From Effrenium voratum (taxonomy: Eukaryota; Sar; Dinophyceae; Suessiales; Symbiodiniaceae), in contig CAUJNA010003287.1 of NCBI GenBank assembly GCA_963377175.1, positions 216,001 to 280,000 on the forward strand: a stretch of DNA of 64,000 bases, read 5' to 3'. The notes beneath the pieces are model-generated. The model was given only the letters and a program-made list of their open reading frames with translations, was not told the origin of the DNA and did not search any database. Shown piece after piece: positions 54,652 to 64,000 of the stretch; position 1 is the stretch's first letter; each line of letters opens with the position of its first letter. The position numbers were made by a program, and so were the translations under genes.

Positions 54652-56332
54652 TGCAACAGCAGCACCCCCCCATTAGTAAAGCCAGCACACCCCTGTTAAT
54701 CTACCATGTTTGATGCCCTGCTTTTGCACCCCCCCATTAGTAAAGCCAGCACCCCCCTATTAATCTACCATGTTTGATGCCCTGCTTTTGCACACCAGCT
54801 CCCTTTTTACTTGCAACAGCAGCACCCCCCCATTAGTAAATCCAGCACCCCCCTATTAATCTACCATGGTCGATGCCCTGCTTTTGCACACCAGCTCCTT
54901 TTGTACTTGCAACAGCAGCACCCCGCCATTAGTAAAGCCAGCACCCCCCTATTAACCTACCATGGTCGATGCCCTGCTGTTGCACCCCCCATTAGTAAAG
55001 CCAGCACCCCCCTATTAATCTACCATGTTTGATGCCCTGCTTTTGCACACCAGCTCCTTTTTGACTTGCAACAGCAGCACCCCCCCATTAGTAAAGCCAG
55101 CACCCCCCTATTAATCTACCATGGTCGATGCCCTGCTTTTGCACCCCCCCCCATTAGTAAAGCCAGCACCCCCCTATTAATCTACCATGGTCGATGCCCT
55201 GCTTTTGCACCCCCCACATTAGTAAAGCCAGCACCCCCCTATTAATCTACCATGGTTGATGCCCTGCTTTTGCACACCAGCTCCTTTTGTACTTGCAACA
55301 GCAGCACCCCCCCATTAGTAAAGCCAGCACCCCCCTATTAATCTACCATGGTCGATGCCCTGCTTTTGCACCCCCCCCATTAGTAAAGCCAGCACCCCCC
55401 TATTAATCTACCATGTTTGATGCCCTGCTTTTGCACACCAGCTCCTTTTTTACTTGCAACAGCAGCACCCCCCCATTAGTAAAGCCAGCACCCCCCTATT
55501 AATCTACCATGGTCGATGCCCTGCTTTTGCACCCCCCCATTAGTAAAGCCAGCACCCCCCTATTAATCTACCATGTTTGATGCCCTGCTTTTGCACACCA
55601 GCTCCTTTTTTACTTGCAACAGCAGCACCCCCCCCATTAGTAAAGCCAGCACCCCCCTATTAATCTACCATGGTCGATGCCCTGCTTTTGCACACCAGCT
55701 CCTTTTTTACTTGCAACAGCAGCACCCCCCCCATTAGTAAAGCCAGCACCCCCCTATTAATCTACCATGGTCGATGCCCTGCTTTTGCACCCCCCCATTA
55801 GTAAAGCCAGCACCCCCCTATTAATCTACCATGTTTGATGCCCTGCTTTTGCACACCAGCTCCCTTTTTTACTTGCAACAGCAGCACCCCCCCAGTAGTA
55901 AAGCCAGCACCCCCCTATTAATCTACCATGGTCGATGCCCTGCTTTTGCACCCCCCCATTAGTAAAGCCAGCACCTCCCTATTAATCTACCATGTTTGAT
56001 GCCCTGCTTTTGCACACCAGCTCCTTTTTTTAGTTGCAACAGCAGCACCCCCCCCCATTAGTAAAGCCAGCACCCCCCTATTAATCTACCATGGTCGATG
56101 CCCTGCTTTTGCGCCCCCCCCATTAGTAAAGCCAGCACCCCCCTATTAATCTACCATGGTTGATGCCCTGCTTTTGCACACCAGCTCCTTTTGTACTTGC
56201 AACAGCAGCACCCCCCCATTAGTAAAGCCAGCGCCCCCCTATTAATCTACCATGGTTGATGCCCTGCTTTTGCACCCCCCCATTAGTAAAGCCAGCACCA
56301 CCCTATTAATCTACCATGGTCGATGCCCTGGT
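54652..56332. repeat. Large compound minisatellite, about 21 units
   Basis: About 21 copies of CCATTAGTAAAGCCAGCACC, CCCCTATTAATCTACCATGG, TCGATGCCCTGCTTTTGCAC. Two unit lengths alternate: about 62 bp, and about 96 bp with the extra block ACCAGCTCCTTTTTACTTGC, AACAGCAG. Copies are over 95% alike, so the array is recent. Confidence 0.95.
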
Positions 56333-56569
56333 CTGACCTTCCTACAAGGTTCCCTGACCTGACTTTTTCACAAGCTACCTTCAAGCTCCCTACGTATTCA
56401 TCAACAATTCTTAGATTTGGCACCCCCTGTTAATCAACAATGTTCTCCAACAGCCTCCAAAACCCCTCTGGCCTCACAAGTCATGACCTTCCCACTCACC
56501 TGACCTTCAAGCCCCCCAAATTCTTCTGGCACCCCCTATTAATCAACCAGAGAACTACAACTCTGCTTG

Positions 56570-57130
56570 CTTTACATGCTGACCTTCCCACAAGTTTCCC
56601 TCACCTGACCTTCCCACAAGGTTCCCACAAGGTTCCCTGACCTGACCTTCCTACAAGGTTCCCTGACCTGACTTTTTCACAAGCTACCTTCAAGCTCCCT
56701 AATTACTCATCAAAATTCTTATAGATTTGGCACCCCCTATTAATCAACCATGTTCTCCAAAAGCCTTCAAAAGACCCTCCCACAAGGTTCCCTCACTTGA
56801 CCTTCCCACAAGGTTCCCTCACCTGACCTTCCCACAAGGTTCCCTCATCTTCCCACAAGGTTCCCCCACTTGACCTTCCCACAAGGTCCTGACCTTCCAA
56901 CAAGGTTCCCTCACCTGACCTTCCCACAAGGTCCTGACCTTCCCACAAGGTTCCCTCACCTGACCTTCCCACAAGGTTCCCTCACCTGACCTTCCCACAA
57001 GGTTCCCCCACCTGACCTTCCCACAAGGTCCTGACCTTCCCACAAGGTTCCCTCACCTGACCTTCCCACAAGGTCCTGACCTTCCCACAAGGTTCCCTCA
57101 CCTGACCTTCCCACAAGGCCCACAAGGTTC
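56570..57130. repeat. 26-bp CTTCCCACAAGGTTCCCTCACCTGA-type array
   Basis: Some twenty units, built on CTTCCCACAAGGTTCCC followed by TCACCTGAC, with shorter CTTCCCACAAGGTCCTGAC variants. A few related units begin at 56,330. G-rich homopolymers follow (57,145-57,215). Open frames across it are artefacts. Confidence 0.92.
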
Positions 57131-57884
57131 CCCTTCCCACTATTGGGGGGGGGCCCTCAAAAAAATGACAGACCTGACCTTGTGACCTTGAGGGGGGGGG
57201 GGGAGGGGGGGGGGGTTTATTAATCCGGGGTCTGCATTAAGGCGGAAGAGAGGGGTCAACAAGGGGCTGCAGTGCTTTTTGCGGCCTTCGCTATTCCCGG
57301 GTCCAATTTAAAGCGGGCCCGCATGAGGGCTCGCTTTTAGTGGTTCCCCCTGCACGAGAACAGTCCTCGCGAGTCAACATGTTGGGCTTGTTGTCCCTTA
57401 CCACATTGTAGAGATTCTTGGAGGATGTTCAGCTTCCCTCTACTTGGTGGTTTGGACCACGGGGCCAGCCTTGTGACTTTTGACCTTCAACTTGGTCCGG
57501 GAAATAGCACAAGTTCTTTGGTCTGCGTCATAGTGAGTCCAATATACATTTTTTTGGAGTCCCCAATGGCCCGAGTACTTTAACGTTGAGCTACCGCCTA
57601 AGTGGTAGCTTAAGGGGCATCCCAGTTTCTGACTTTGAAGCCTCCAAAAACAGTGAAAATAACACCAAACCCGTGGCCCTCTTTTGCTGTGTTCGTTGAT
57701 TTTCAAGGGCGGCCCCTCCGAAAGGGGGAAAAGGGCTGGCAATCCACTGGAGGTTTAAGGTTTGGTCATTGTGAGGCAACATCCAGCCTTCCACCGGCCT
57801 GGGGCTCTCTGTCTGGTCCACTTGACGACCACAGACTCACCAACTGGTGCAGGCATTGGTATTGGTATGTACTGGTGGCACAAC

Positions 57885-57944
57885 GGTTGCCCACTCCAAC
57901 GACCCTCCTCGCGGATCTTGAACTTGCCGACCAAACCTCCCTTC
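57885..57944 (-). CDS. Short exon candidate
   Basis: Minus strand: acceptor AAGCTTGCGCAG then GAAGGG (AG/G), donor GGGCAACC then GTTGTG; 60 bp reading KGGLVGKFKIREEGRWSGQ. The frame stays open on both sides in minus; a plus frame (LADLELADQTSLPAQAFEA) is also open. Function unknown. Confidence 0.45.
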
Positions 57945-58413
57945 CTGCGCAAGCTTTTGAGGCGGTCGCAGAGGTTTGAAGTCAAAAATCCAGGCCCCCA
58001 CATTTTCAAATACAAATGTTGGGTACTAACACTACTGGGAAACACCACCAAGGAAACTAGATTGGCCGTGGTCAGTTTTCCCAGCTATGACCATGGGTAT
58101 GGGTGCCTTGTTTGGGTGTCTTTTTTAGGGAGCCCACAAAATGGTTGGCGTCCTTTTGATTTCCCGTTAAAGCCACCCCAAAAGGGTACCCTCAGAACAA
58201 GTATGAGCTAAGTGGCTTGAACATCCAAGGGAGAAAATCCCCTTGAAGAGCCCTAAAGGAAACATCTGAGAACCTTCCCAGCAACCCTGATTGCTCTTAG
58301 ATGTTCAAGCTGGCCCGTGCTGGAGCTACGGCTTGCAAAAAAGGGGCAAGTGGTGAGGATGGACTTTTAGACCAACCGAATCCGAAAGTGGGTGCCTGTT
58401 CGTGGGGTATAGG

Positions 58414-58513
58414 TATATGGCTGTGGGTCAAAAATGGGTACCTAAAATAGAGCCCTGGTAAATGGAACCAAAAACCTGCGGTCTGCTGGTTTAACTCTGA
58501 CCCGTAGCCATAT
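58414..58513. mobile_element. Family C element with intact ends
   Basis: Left end ATATGGCTGTGGGTCAAAAA, right end CTGACCCGTAGCCATAT. In plus sense GGCT/GTGGGTC...CCCGTAG/CC gives GT...AG; in minus sense GGCTACGGG has lost the GT. Confidence 0.7.
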
Positions 58514-58689
58514 CATATATCCAAAGAAGATCAACCTACACCGGCCCCCACAAAAGGAGCCGGGCAACGGGTCGCTTCATCACCCGCTCGGGCTTGCGAT
58601 ATGCGTAGTGTATATGCGACATGTGTTCAAACAAACGTGCCCCGGCCGCCTATAAATGGCAATCTAAATGGTTCGCAGTTTGTATGGCA

Positions 58690-58787
58690 CGTGCCTGAAA
58701 CGGGTTGGCCAACCTCTTCCGTGGATTGGCCAAGCGTCTGAACTGACTCCAGTTGGTATTCAGGCAGTGAGTGGCCTGCTCTCCTTG
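58690..58787 (-). CDS. Exon candidate downstream of the family B intron
   Basis: Starts at CAAGGAGAG right after the minus-sense AG end of the family B element (58,788). Joined to the upstream exon the frame continues RRAGHSLPEYQLESVQTLGQ, STEEVGQPVSG without a stop for about 50 codons. It overlaps a family F-like segment, so it may only be open by chance. 3' end not determined. Confidence 0.4.
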
Positions 58788-58897
58788 CTAGTGCCCGGTA
58801 GGGAATGTGGGAATGAACCAGACGGGGATTCCCTTGAAGTAACCATCTGTTGGATGGTTTATAAGGCTCATTCCATTTCTCATTCCCTGCTGAGCAC
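58788..58897 (-). mobile_element. Family B element behaving as a 110-bp intron
   Basis: Core of the family B copy at 58,783-58,905. Minus sense: GTGCTCAGCAGGGAATGAG ... CATTCCCTACCGGGCACTAG. GT and AG sit inside the terminal inverted repeats, an upstream exon ends directly at GT and an in-frame exon begins directly after AG. Confidence 0.6.
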
Positions 58898-59016
58898 CAG
58901 CAAGTCTCATTCGCTCGTTGCTAAGCGCTTTCCGCCAAAAGGCGCAGGCTGGGAGAAGACCGGACTGCCGTTGGGCACAGGCTCCTCGCAACGCAAGCTT
59001 CCCAAGCCCCGAATCT
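58898..59016 (-). CDS. Exon candidate upstream of the family B intron
   Basis: Minus strand: acceptor GGAAATGCCCAG then AGATTCGG; the frame reads DSGLGKLALRGACAQRQSGL, LPACAFWRKALSNERMRLA and ends CTTGCTG/GTGCTCAG. The other two minus frames are open as well, and the plus strand has a CATTTCCAG/GTATGG, so the strand is favoured by frame continuity across the element. Function unknown. Confidence 0.45.
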
Positions 59017-59029
59017 CTGGGCATTTCCA

Positions 59030-60530
59030 GGTATGGAGTTTTGAGGTATGGAACATACTTTCCACTTGGGGGTGTCGTTTTTGAGGGGATCCCCCTTAAA
59101 AATGTGGTTGTCCTTTTGGATTCCCGAAAAAACCATGCCAGAAAATGAAAAAGACACATATGATGGGTATATACATCGGTGGTATACAAGAATCCATGCC
59201 TAAACACTTTCCTGAAAATACCCTTGAGAATCCAGGGGTTCCCGATGTTCTCACCTTATCCAATTTAGCAAGTGAAACTCACCTTATCCATTCCAAACAC
59301 GTGATGTTGAAAGCAACCAAAAAGAAAAACATGGGAACCCCTGCCTAAATTTTGGGTGATTGGAGAAGTTACCCGCAGAAATTTATGCGAGAGATGCCTT
59401 TCCAAAACCTCCATTTGCTTTATCGTCGGAAAAAAAAGAAAACAATACTTCGGGTAGTTGTGATAGACTCCCTTTAAAACCAAAAGAGAAAAATGCAACA
59501 AGCATGATTTCGAAAAACAAACACTGGAATAAAAGGGAAGCTAGTCTTCCAAAATCAATGGTTGTTGGGGGGAGGCTTGGGGGTGGATTCCCACCCCCAT
59601 CCATCTTCTACAAGAAGCAAGGGCTCAATCCACACAAATCCAAGCCAGCAGAACCAAGGTTGAATAACAGCTTAAACTAGGTTGTTCAAAATTGGGGGGA
59701 TCCCTCATCCAAATCCGTAGTCCTGAACCTGGTCCTTGACACTCACCCGCACTGGTTCATTTGCTTAAAGTGGCCACCCCTTGTTTCCTGTGAAACACCA
59801 CCCTAATAATCCCCACGAATTTGAAACCCACGTACTTCTAATGCTCAAAGCCTTGTGATTCCAGTTCTGCGTCTTTAACGTGGGTGTGTATTTTGTAGGT
59901 GCCCCTTTGGTTGTCTTCAAAAGGAAACCAAAGGATTATCCATGTTTTTGGGAAGTCCCCTACTTCAAGACACGCCCACATGGGCACAGCAAGGTCGGTT
60001 CAGGTTGATTCTCTTTGACATGGTGCTTCATACATTCCAGATCGTCGAGCATGAAAAGGATCCCTAACCTAATCCACAACACAAGGCCGAAACTCTACCA
60101 TCTGGCGCAAGAAGAAATTACTTTATGTCCTCGCTTGCCCAAAGGACCCAGAATAGAAGGTTCACCTTTTGGGACCTTTACTAAGCGTGGAGCAAAAGGG
60201 GCAAGCCAAAAGAAGGTCGGCTTTGGGCAATTGAGCTTGAAATTATGTCAAACCTATGAAATGTATAGGGGATGGTGCAAACAGTAAAGGACTTCTTAAA
60301 CTGGGATATCGCCTGATGAAAGCCAAGCAGGCTGTTCTTTGTATCATGGGGAAACCAACCATTCTGGGCAGCATGCCGGACGGGTTCCGGGTTCGGGGAA
60401 AGCTGTCAGAAAAAACTACCTGGTTGTTTGATTCATACAAACTCAAACCTAACATAGTGTGTGTGTGTGTATACATATACGTATACATAAATACATATAC
60501 ATATGCGTATATCATACGTTTATACACTAT
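59030..60530. other. Spacer with foldbacks and simple repeats
   Basis: Two family J foldbacks (59,068-59,160; 59,885-59,975), and a (TG)n/(TATACA)n tract at 60,456-60,530. Frames at 59,360-59,680 and 60,015-60,290 lack codon bias. Confidence 0.45.
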
Positions 60531-60541
60531 CAGTCAACGAC

Positions 60542-60674
60542 CAGCAGGATCGTTTTCGACTTCTTCAGCAGGAGGTCCTCCAACTCAAAGACCAGGTCGA
60601 AGGGAGCAATGCCGTGAATGATCTCCGGGCGCCCGTTGCCTTTGTCAGACGCGCACTCCTCCAGCAGACGCTTC
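60542..60674 (-). CDS. Exon candidate, globular domain
   Basis: Minus strand: acceptor CTCGAGCCGAG then GAAGCG (AG/G), donor ATCCTGCTG then GTCGTTGAC. The frame reads KRLLEECASDKGNGRPEIIH, GIAPFDLVFELEDLLLKKSK, TILL, with excellent GC3. The antisense plus frame gives a coiled coil (DRFRLLQQEVLQLKDQVEG). I prefer minus for its splice sites. No family recognised. Confidence 0.6.
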
Positions 60675-61094
60675 CTCGGCTCGAGGAAGTTTAAAATCAG
60701 TTGCCCGCCATTTGGTGGCTTGGATTGGTTTGGTGATTAGAGTGGCCTTCCATCTTCACCAAACATGGGGTTGTGTCGACTAAAAACACAAGAGCAAAAA
60801 TCGGTTTTGCACTTTGTAAGGGTCCCCCTTTTTACTGGGTTCCACCAAAAGGACCCCCAAGTCCCGTTTTGGTCTAAAACTGGTTTTCTTGGTCACCGAA
60901 AGTACCAACCTGAAACCCAAGTTTCCACGAGACAGGTAACAGGCCATCACTCTAAAGAGCACCTTTTCAAGGGGCTCTTTGGGGCAACCGGTTTGCATAA
61001 GTTTACTTGTAGAAATCACGGGGTGTGCAAGGGAAACCCCACGAATGATTCGGTGCATGAATTCCCCTCCTCCTCCATGTGTTTCTCTTGGGAC

Positions 61095-61206
61095 CTGGCA
61101 CTGACTGCAAACTGAGGCATCGGCGTGACCTGCCGCAGCTCATTGGCAATCTCCAAGCCGTCCATAAGGGACTGGGGGATGAAGATGATGGGATCGTACT
61201 GACCTA
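61095..61206 (-). CDS. Exon candidate with canonical s splice sites
   Basis: Minus strand: acceptor CGGATGGCAG then TAGGTC, donor AGTGCCAG then GTCCCAAG. The frame reads VGQYDPIIFIPQSLMDGLEI, ANELRQVTPMPQFAVSA. Clear globular pattern and GC3 bias, no competing frame of equal quality. Family not identified; probably in the same gene as 60,542-60,674 and 62,179-62,254. Confidence 0.65.
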
Positions 61207-62178
61207 CTGCCATCCGAATTTCTGTCTTCTTTTGAGGGTCTCCCTCTTGTAGTTTTGACGGGAAACCAAGAGGAAGCCAAACATATATGGCTATGTGGCA
61301 AAACAAAGATTTGGACCAAACATGTGCCTTCGCAATTTAGCTTCCCTTGAAACCAAGGTGAAAAGGGCACTCTCAAAAAACAAACACACACACAAAAAAA
61401 AAGAAGAGAAAACTACATGTTGACCCCACTGAGAGTACATGGAGGGTCAGAAAAATGAGACACTGTTGCATTCCCTCATTGCTGTTGGGGAAGTCCAACA
61501 TTCTTGGCAATTCAGAAACTAGACTTGCCCTTACCCTTGACAACAACGGACTCCATGGACACCTACCTCAGGGAATCTCCGGGAAACTGTTTAGCAGAAA
61601 GGTGGAGGTCGGCGGTTCTGAGTGCTACATAGAAGGGTCAGGCAAAAACGGAACAAGTGCTCGCCCAGGTTTCCTTTAGGAAGATTCAAGCGCTGTGAGA
61701 TGGTTCTCGTCAAAACAAGGTCCCATTTTGCTTTGGCTTAAAGGGAAGCCAAAAGGCAAATGACAACTTAGGGGGGTGCCCTATCTTGATGCCCATATGC
61801 TTTACCACGCCTAGATGTGTTGCTCGCAGACAAGGGATCACCAGCTTTAGAACACCACCAGCTCTGGGGGAGTCGCCCTGATTCTTAGCCCACAAAAAGG
61901 GGCGCTCGAAATAAGATCCTCAGCTGTTGATGCATATTTAGTCTACCAACATGTGTATAATATATGTATTCTGCGTGTACATATATAGTCTCCATATTTT
62001 GCCACATACCTGCAAACTGTTTGCCGTTTACTGTTCGTTTTGCTATGTTTGGTAAAGATACGGGTCTAAGACGAGCATCTAACCAGAGAAAATGAGGAAG
62101 TTGCAAAAAGCCCAAGCGCTGTGGCAAGTACAGGGGGACAAAAACACAGCGGGAGAGGGAAAACACGGCGGAACGAAC

Positions 62179-62254
62179 CTGGCAAAGAGTGTCTCGGACT
62201 TGTTGCTCACAGGAATCCAGCTGGACACTCAGACCACGTCCAAAAACTTCAAGG
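62179..62254 (-). CDS. Short exon with canonical splice sites
   Basis: Minus strand: acceptor CCTCTCGTGTCAG then CCTTGAAG, donor CTTTGCCAG then GTTCGTTCC. The frame reads LEVFGRGLSVQLDSCEQQVR, DTLCQ. Both sites fit the eukaryotic consensus. Function unknown. Confidence 0.6.
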
Positions 62255-62649
62255 CTGACACGAGAGGAACGATTCCATGGAAGGAAAGGAGTCCCAAAAG
62301 AGAACTCAGGGTGTGAAGAGAGTGGAAAAGGCATTGATCTCATCTCCGTGATCTCATCTCCTAGAGGGCGGGCAATGACTCCTTTCGGAATAAACTTACC
62401 TGGGCAGGTAGGAGAAGGCCTAGGGATAGGGCAGCCGGCGAGGATCTGGAAAGAGAGGAAGAGCTCAGCAAAGGAAATGCGAGCAGCAGGCTCAACTTTT
62501 TGCTGCTTGAAAAAAGAAACATGAAGGAACCCGGGTTCAAATAAAAAAGGTCGCCCAAGTCTGGCAATGGGATCCCACCTATTTTAAGACACCCAAAAAA
62601 ACAACTTGGACACACAGACACACCATACGTTGCATCCAAATGGCGGCAC

Positions 62650-62692
62650 CTGGTGCCCACGACCTTGCACTTGCCCCTCCGGGAAGCGGCTG
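62650..62692 (-). CDS. Very short exon candidate
   Basis: Minus strand: acceptor GTCCCCAGCAG, then AAASRRGKCKVVGT, donor GGGCACCAG/GTGCCG. Too short to judge; listed for its splice sites and GC content. Confidence 0.3.
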
Positions 62693-63152
62693 CTGCTGGG
62701 GACGAGGGTGAGGATGGCGACATGGGCGGCGCTGGAACGGCCGGGAGGGTGAAGTCCTCATGTTTTTCTTCGCGCCGTGCGCCAATGGGGTGTGTGCCGT
62801 TTTATTCAGCTGAGACAGGCGGCGGTTTGGGGTGGTTTTTGGGGCAGCCTTCAGATTCCAAGGGGGGTCCGGAATGTTCTGGGCTGTTGGGGATACCGCG
62901 TGGGCTTGTTTTGAGGGTACGAAGGAAACCATGGGAAATCGAGACATTTCGGAGGGTACCCCTATTTTGTCAAAAGGTTGACTACTGGGTTGCTCCCTCT
63001 GCCCCCCGACGGAGCAAAAGGTCACTAGACCTTTTGCAGGTTTACTGCAAACCCCATTTGTTTTGAAAAGGTCCTCCTTGCGATCTGCACGCATCTCCGA
63101 AGTGACACCTACAGACTACGATGCCCCAAGGGGGCTCAGAGCTGAGCCCACA

Positions 63153-63261
63153 CTAAAGACCAGCCACGACTGGGACATATTTCTCTTTGCCACAAGTTTC
63201 TTCACTTGTCCAGGCAAGTGACGCCGAAATATGCTCCAAGTGGGGTTCCTCACCAACATGC
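63153..63261 (-). CDS. Exon candidate
   Basis: Minus strand: acceptor GTTGTGGAAGAAG then GCATGTTG; the frame reads GMLVRNPTWSIFRRHLPGQV, KKLVAKRNMSQSWLVF, with a possible end at ATGTCCCAG or CTTTAG. Protein-like and basic; the upstream part of this frame (to 63,472) is less convincing. Function unknown. Confidence 0.5.
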
Positions 63262-63269
63262 CTTCTTCC

Positions 63270-64000
63270 ACAACACGTACCCCAAAACATTGGACTAAAA
63301 ACACAACTGCCACTACAGAAATGGTATGCATCTTGTGTTCTCTTCTGTAAGCTGGGAACGCTCCCCTGCAACCAAACCTGGATCCTTGCAGAAAACGGTT
63401 CATAAGGTTCTTCTCATAATGTTCGGATTGATATGCCCTTCCTATTAATGGAACCACACAAAAACAGATCAACCAGGGGTGTATTAATCCGAGGTTCCCA
63501 TGACTCCACGCGCACTTTTCCTCACCTCCAAGGCCGCTATGGTTGGGGTTATGCCTTATTCAAGCCTTAACAAAGCTGTCTTCGGGGCTTATCCTCGGAT
63601 TGCGCCTGGCCCCCCCTGGAGGTCAATTGAGTCCAATGTAGTGCCTTCGTCTGGGGACCTGGGCCCAGACAATATATCTCCTTCAACCTGGGGTGCCCAA
63701 CTTATGCATAGGCTATACCAGGGCTATCTAAAGGTATTTGGAGATGGAACAGGGTCGAAAGGAGAATGCAAGCTGGGTTTGGCATGTAAGGCCGAACTGG
63801 AATCCGTTCAGCAGCCCTGCTTGGAGATTCCCCTGGCTTTCCCTCACAAGACACCGAAAAATCGTTAGAAACTCCATGCAGGGGGAATAACAAAGTGCCG
63901 GCGCCCGAAAACCTGTGGGCGGCTTACCCTCTACTCCACATACCCATTTTAAGGCAATGATGTCGACCCCTGACTGGTAAAGAAGCCATTTTCCTTGGAA
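63270..64000. other. Window edge, unassigned
   Basis: A 122-codon plus frame at 63,500-63,868 (PRALFLTSKAAMVGVMPYSS ... WGAQLMHRLYQGYLKVFGDG) is open but its codon bias is ordinary and no splice or start context supports it. GTGTATTAATCCGAGGTTCCC at 63,478 resembles ends of the 34.9 and 46.3 kb foldbacks. Confidence 0.3.

Noticed and set aside
54652..56332. CRISPR-like array
   Set aside because: Units are contiguous with near-identical 'spacers', two alternating lengths and no cas genes; the genome is eukaryotic. It is a minisatellite.
58498..58513. Relic spliced-leader sequence (CCGTAGCCAT)
   Set aside because: The match ends after ten bases (ATAT instead of TTTTGGC) and is explained as the terminus of a family C element.
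63500..63868. 122-codon plus ORF near the right edge
   Set aside because: No start context, codon bias or splice site; similar-length open frames occur throughout the repeats.

Overview
The window looks like nuclear DNA of a dinoflagellate, most like Symbiodiniaceae or a relative with repeat-rich introns. Three things point there. Coding sequence comes as short GC-rich islands (about 60-180 bp) with strong G/C at third codon positions, set in AT-richer repetitive DNA. Splice acceptors are often AG followed by G, with some apparent GC or GA donors. One locus (about 1,995-13,261) encodes proteins of a multicopy family I recognise from symbiodinian genomes. No prokaryotic gene organisation is present, and most long uninterrupted ORFs are antisense shadows or translated repeats. 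Nearly every coding signal I trust is on the minus strand, as expected for unidirectional dinoflagellate gene arrays.

Regions, by plus coordinates: 1-1,400 holds three minus-strand exons. 1,995-13,261 is a large intron-containing mobile-element-like locus read right to left: upstream basic/acidic ORFs, a split SAM-methyltransferase-like protein with the motif LELFSGRARISRLA, an acidic PAKEPDTE-repeat protein, small helical and lysine-rich exons, and a DDE-transposase-like protein of 613 or more residues. 14,800-30,600 holds scattered minus-strand exons; three of them (about 16.6, 17.9 and 18.8 kb) read like helical repeats of the OPR/RAP-domain organelle RNA-binding class. 33-35.3 kb contains a minus exon with a DEAH-type RNA-helicase Walker A motif. 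35.3-43.4 kb is mostly repeats. 43.4-63.3 kb holds about fifteen more exon candidates, nearly all minus, of unrecognised function. I cannot tell how many genes these exons form.

The space between exons is filled with small inverted-repeat elements and arrays. At least three families (A: CTAG-GTCCYCCAG ends; B: CTG-GTGCTCAG ends; C: GGCT-GTGGGTCAAA ends) have terminal inverted repeats that themselves contain GT at one end and AG at the other, and copies sit exactly at exon ends. This is what introner-like elements (transposons that create introns) look like, and it is the most interesting system here. Large arrays include a roughly 1.7 kb minisatellite (54,652-56,332), a roughly 0.9 kb CTG/TTG triplet tract (33,570-34,475), a 61-bp satellite (43,755-44,056), a TTGG/CTGG tract (39,211-39,498) and an intronic foldback satellite (8,000-8,640).

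All exon boundaries were set by eye from splice-like sites, reading frame and codon bias; none is backed by transcript data.
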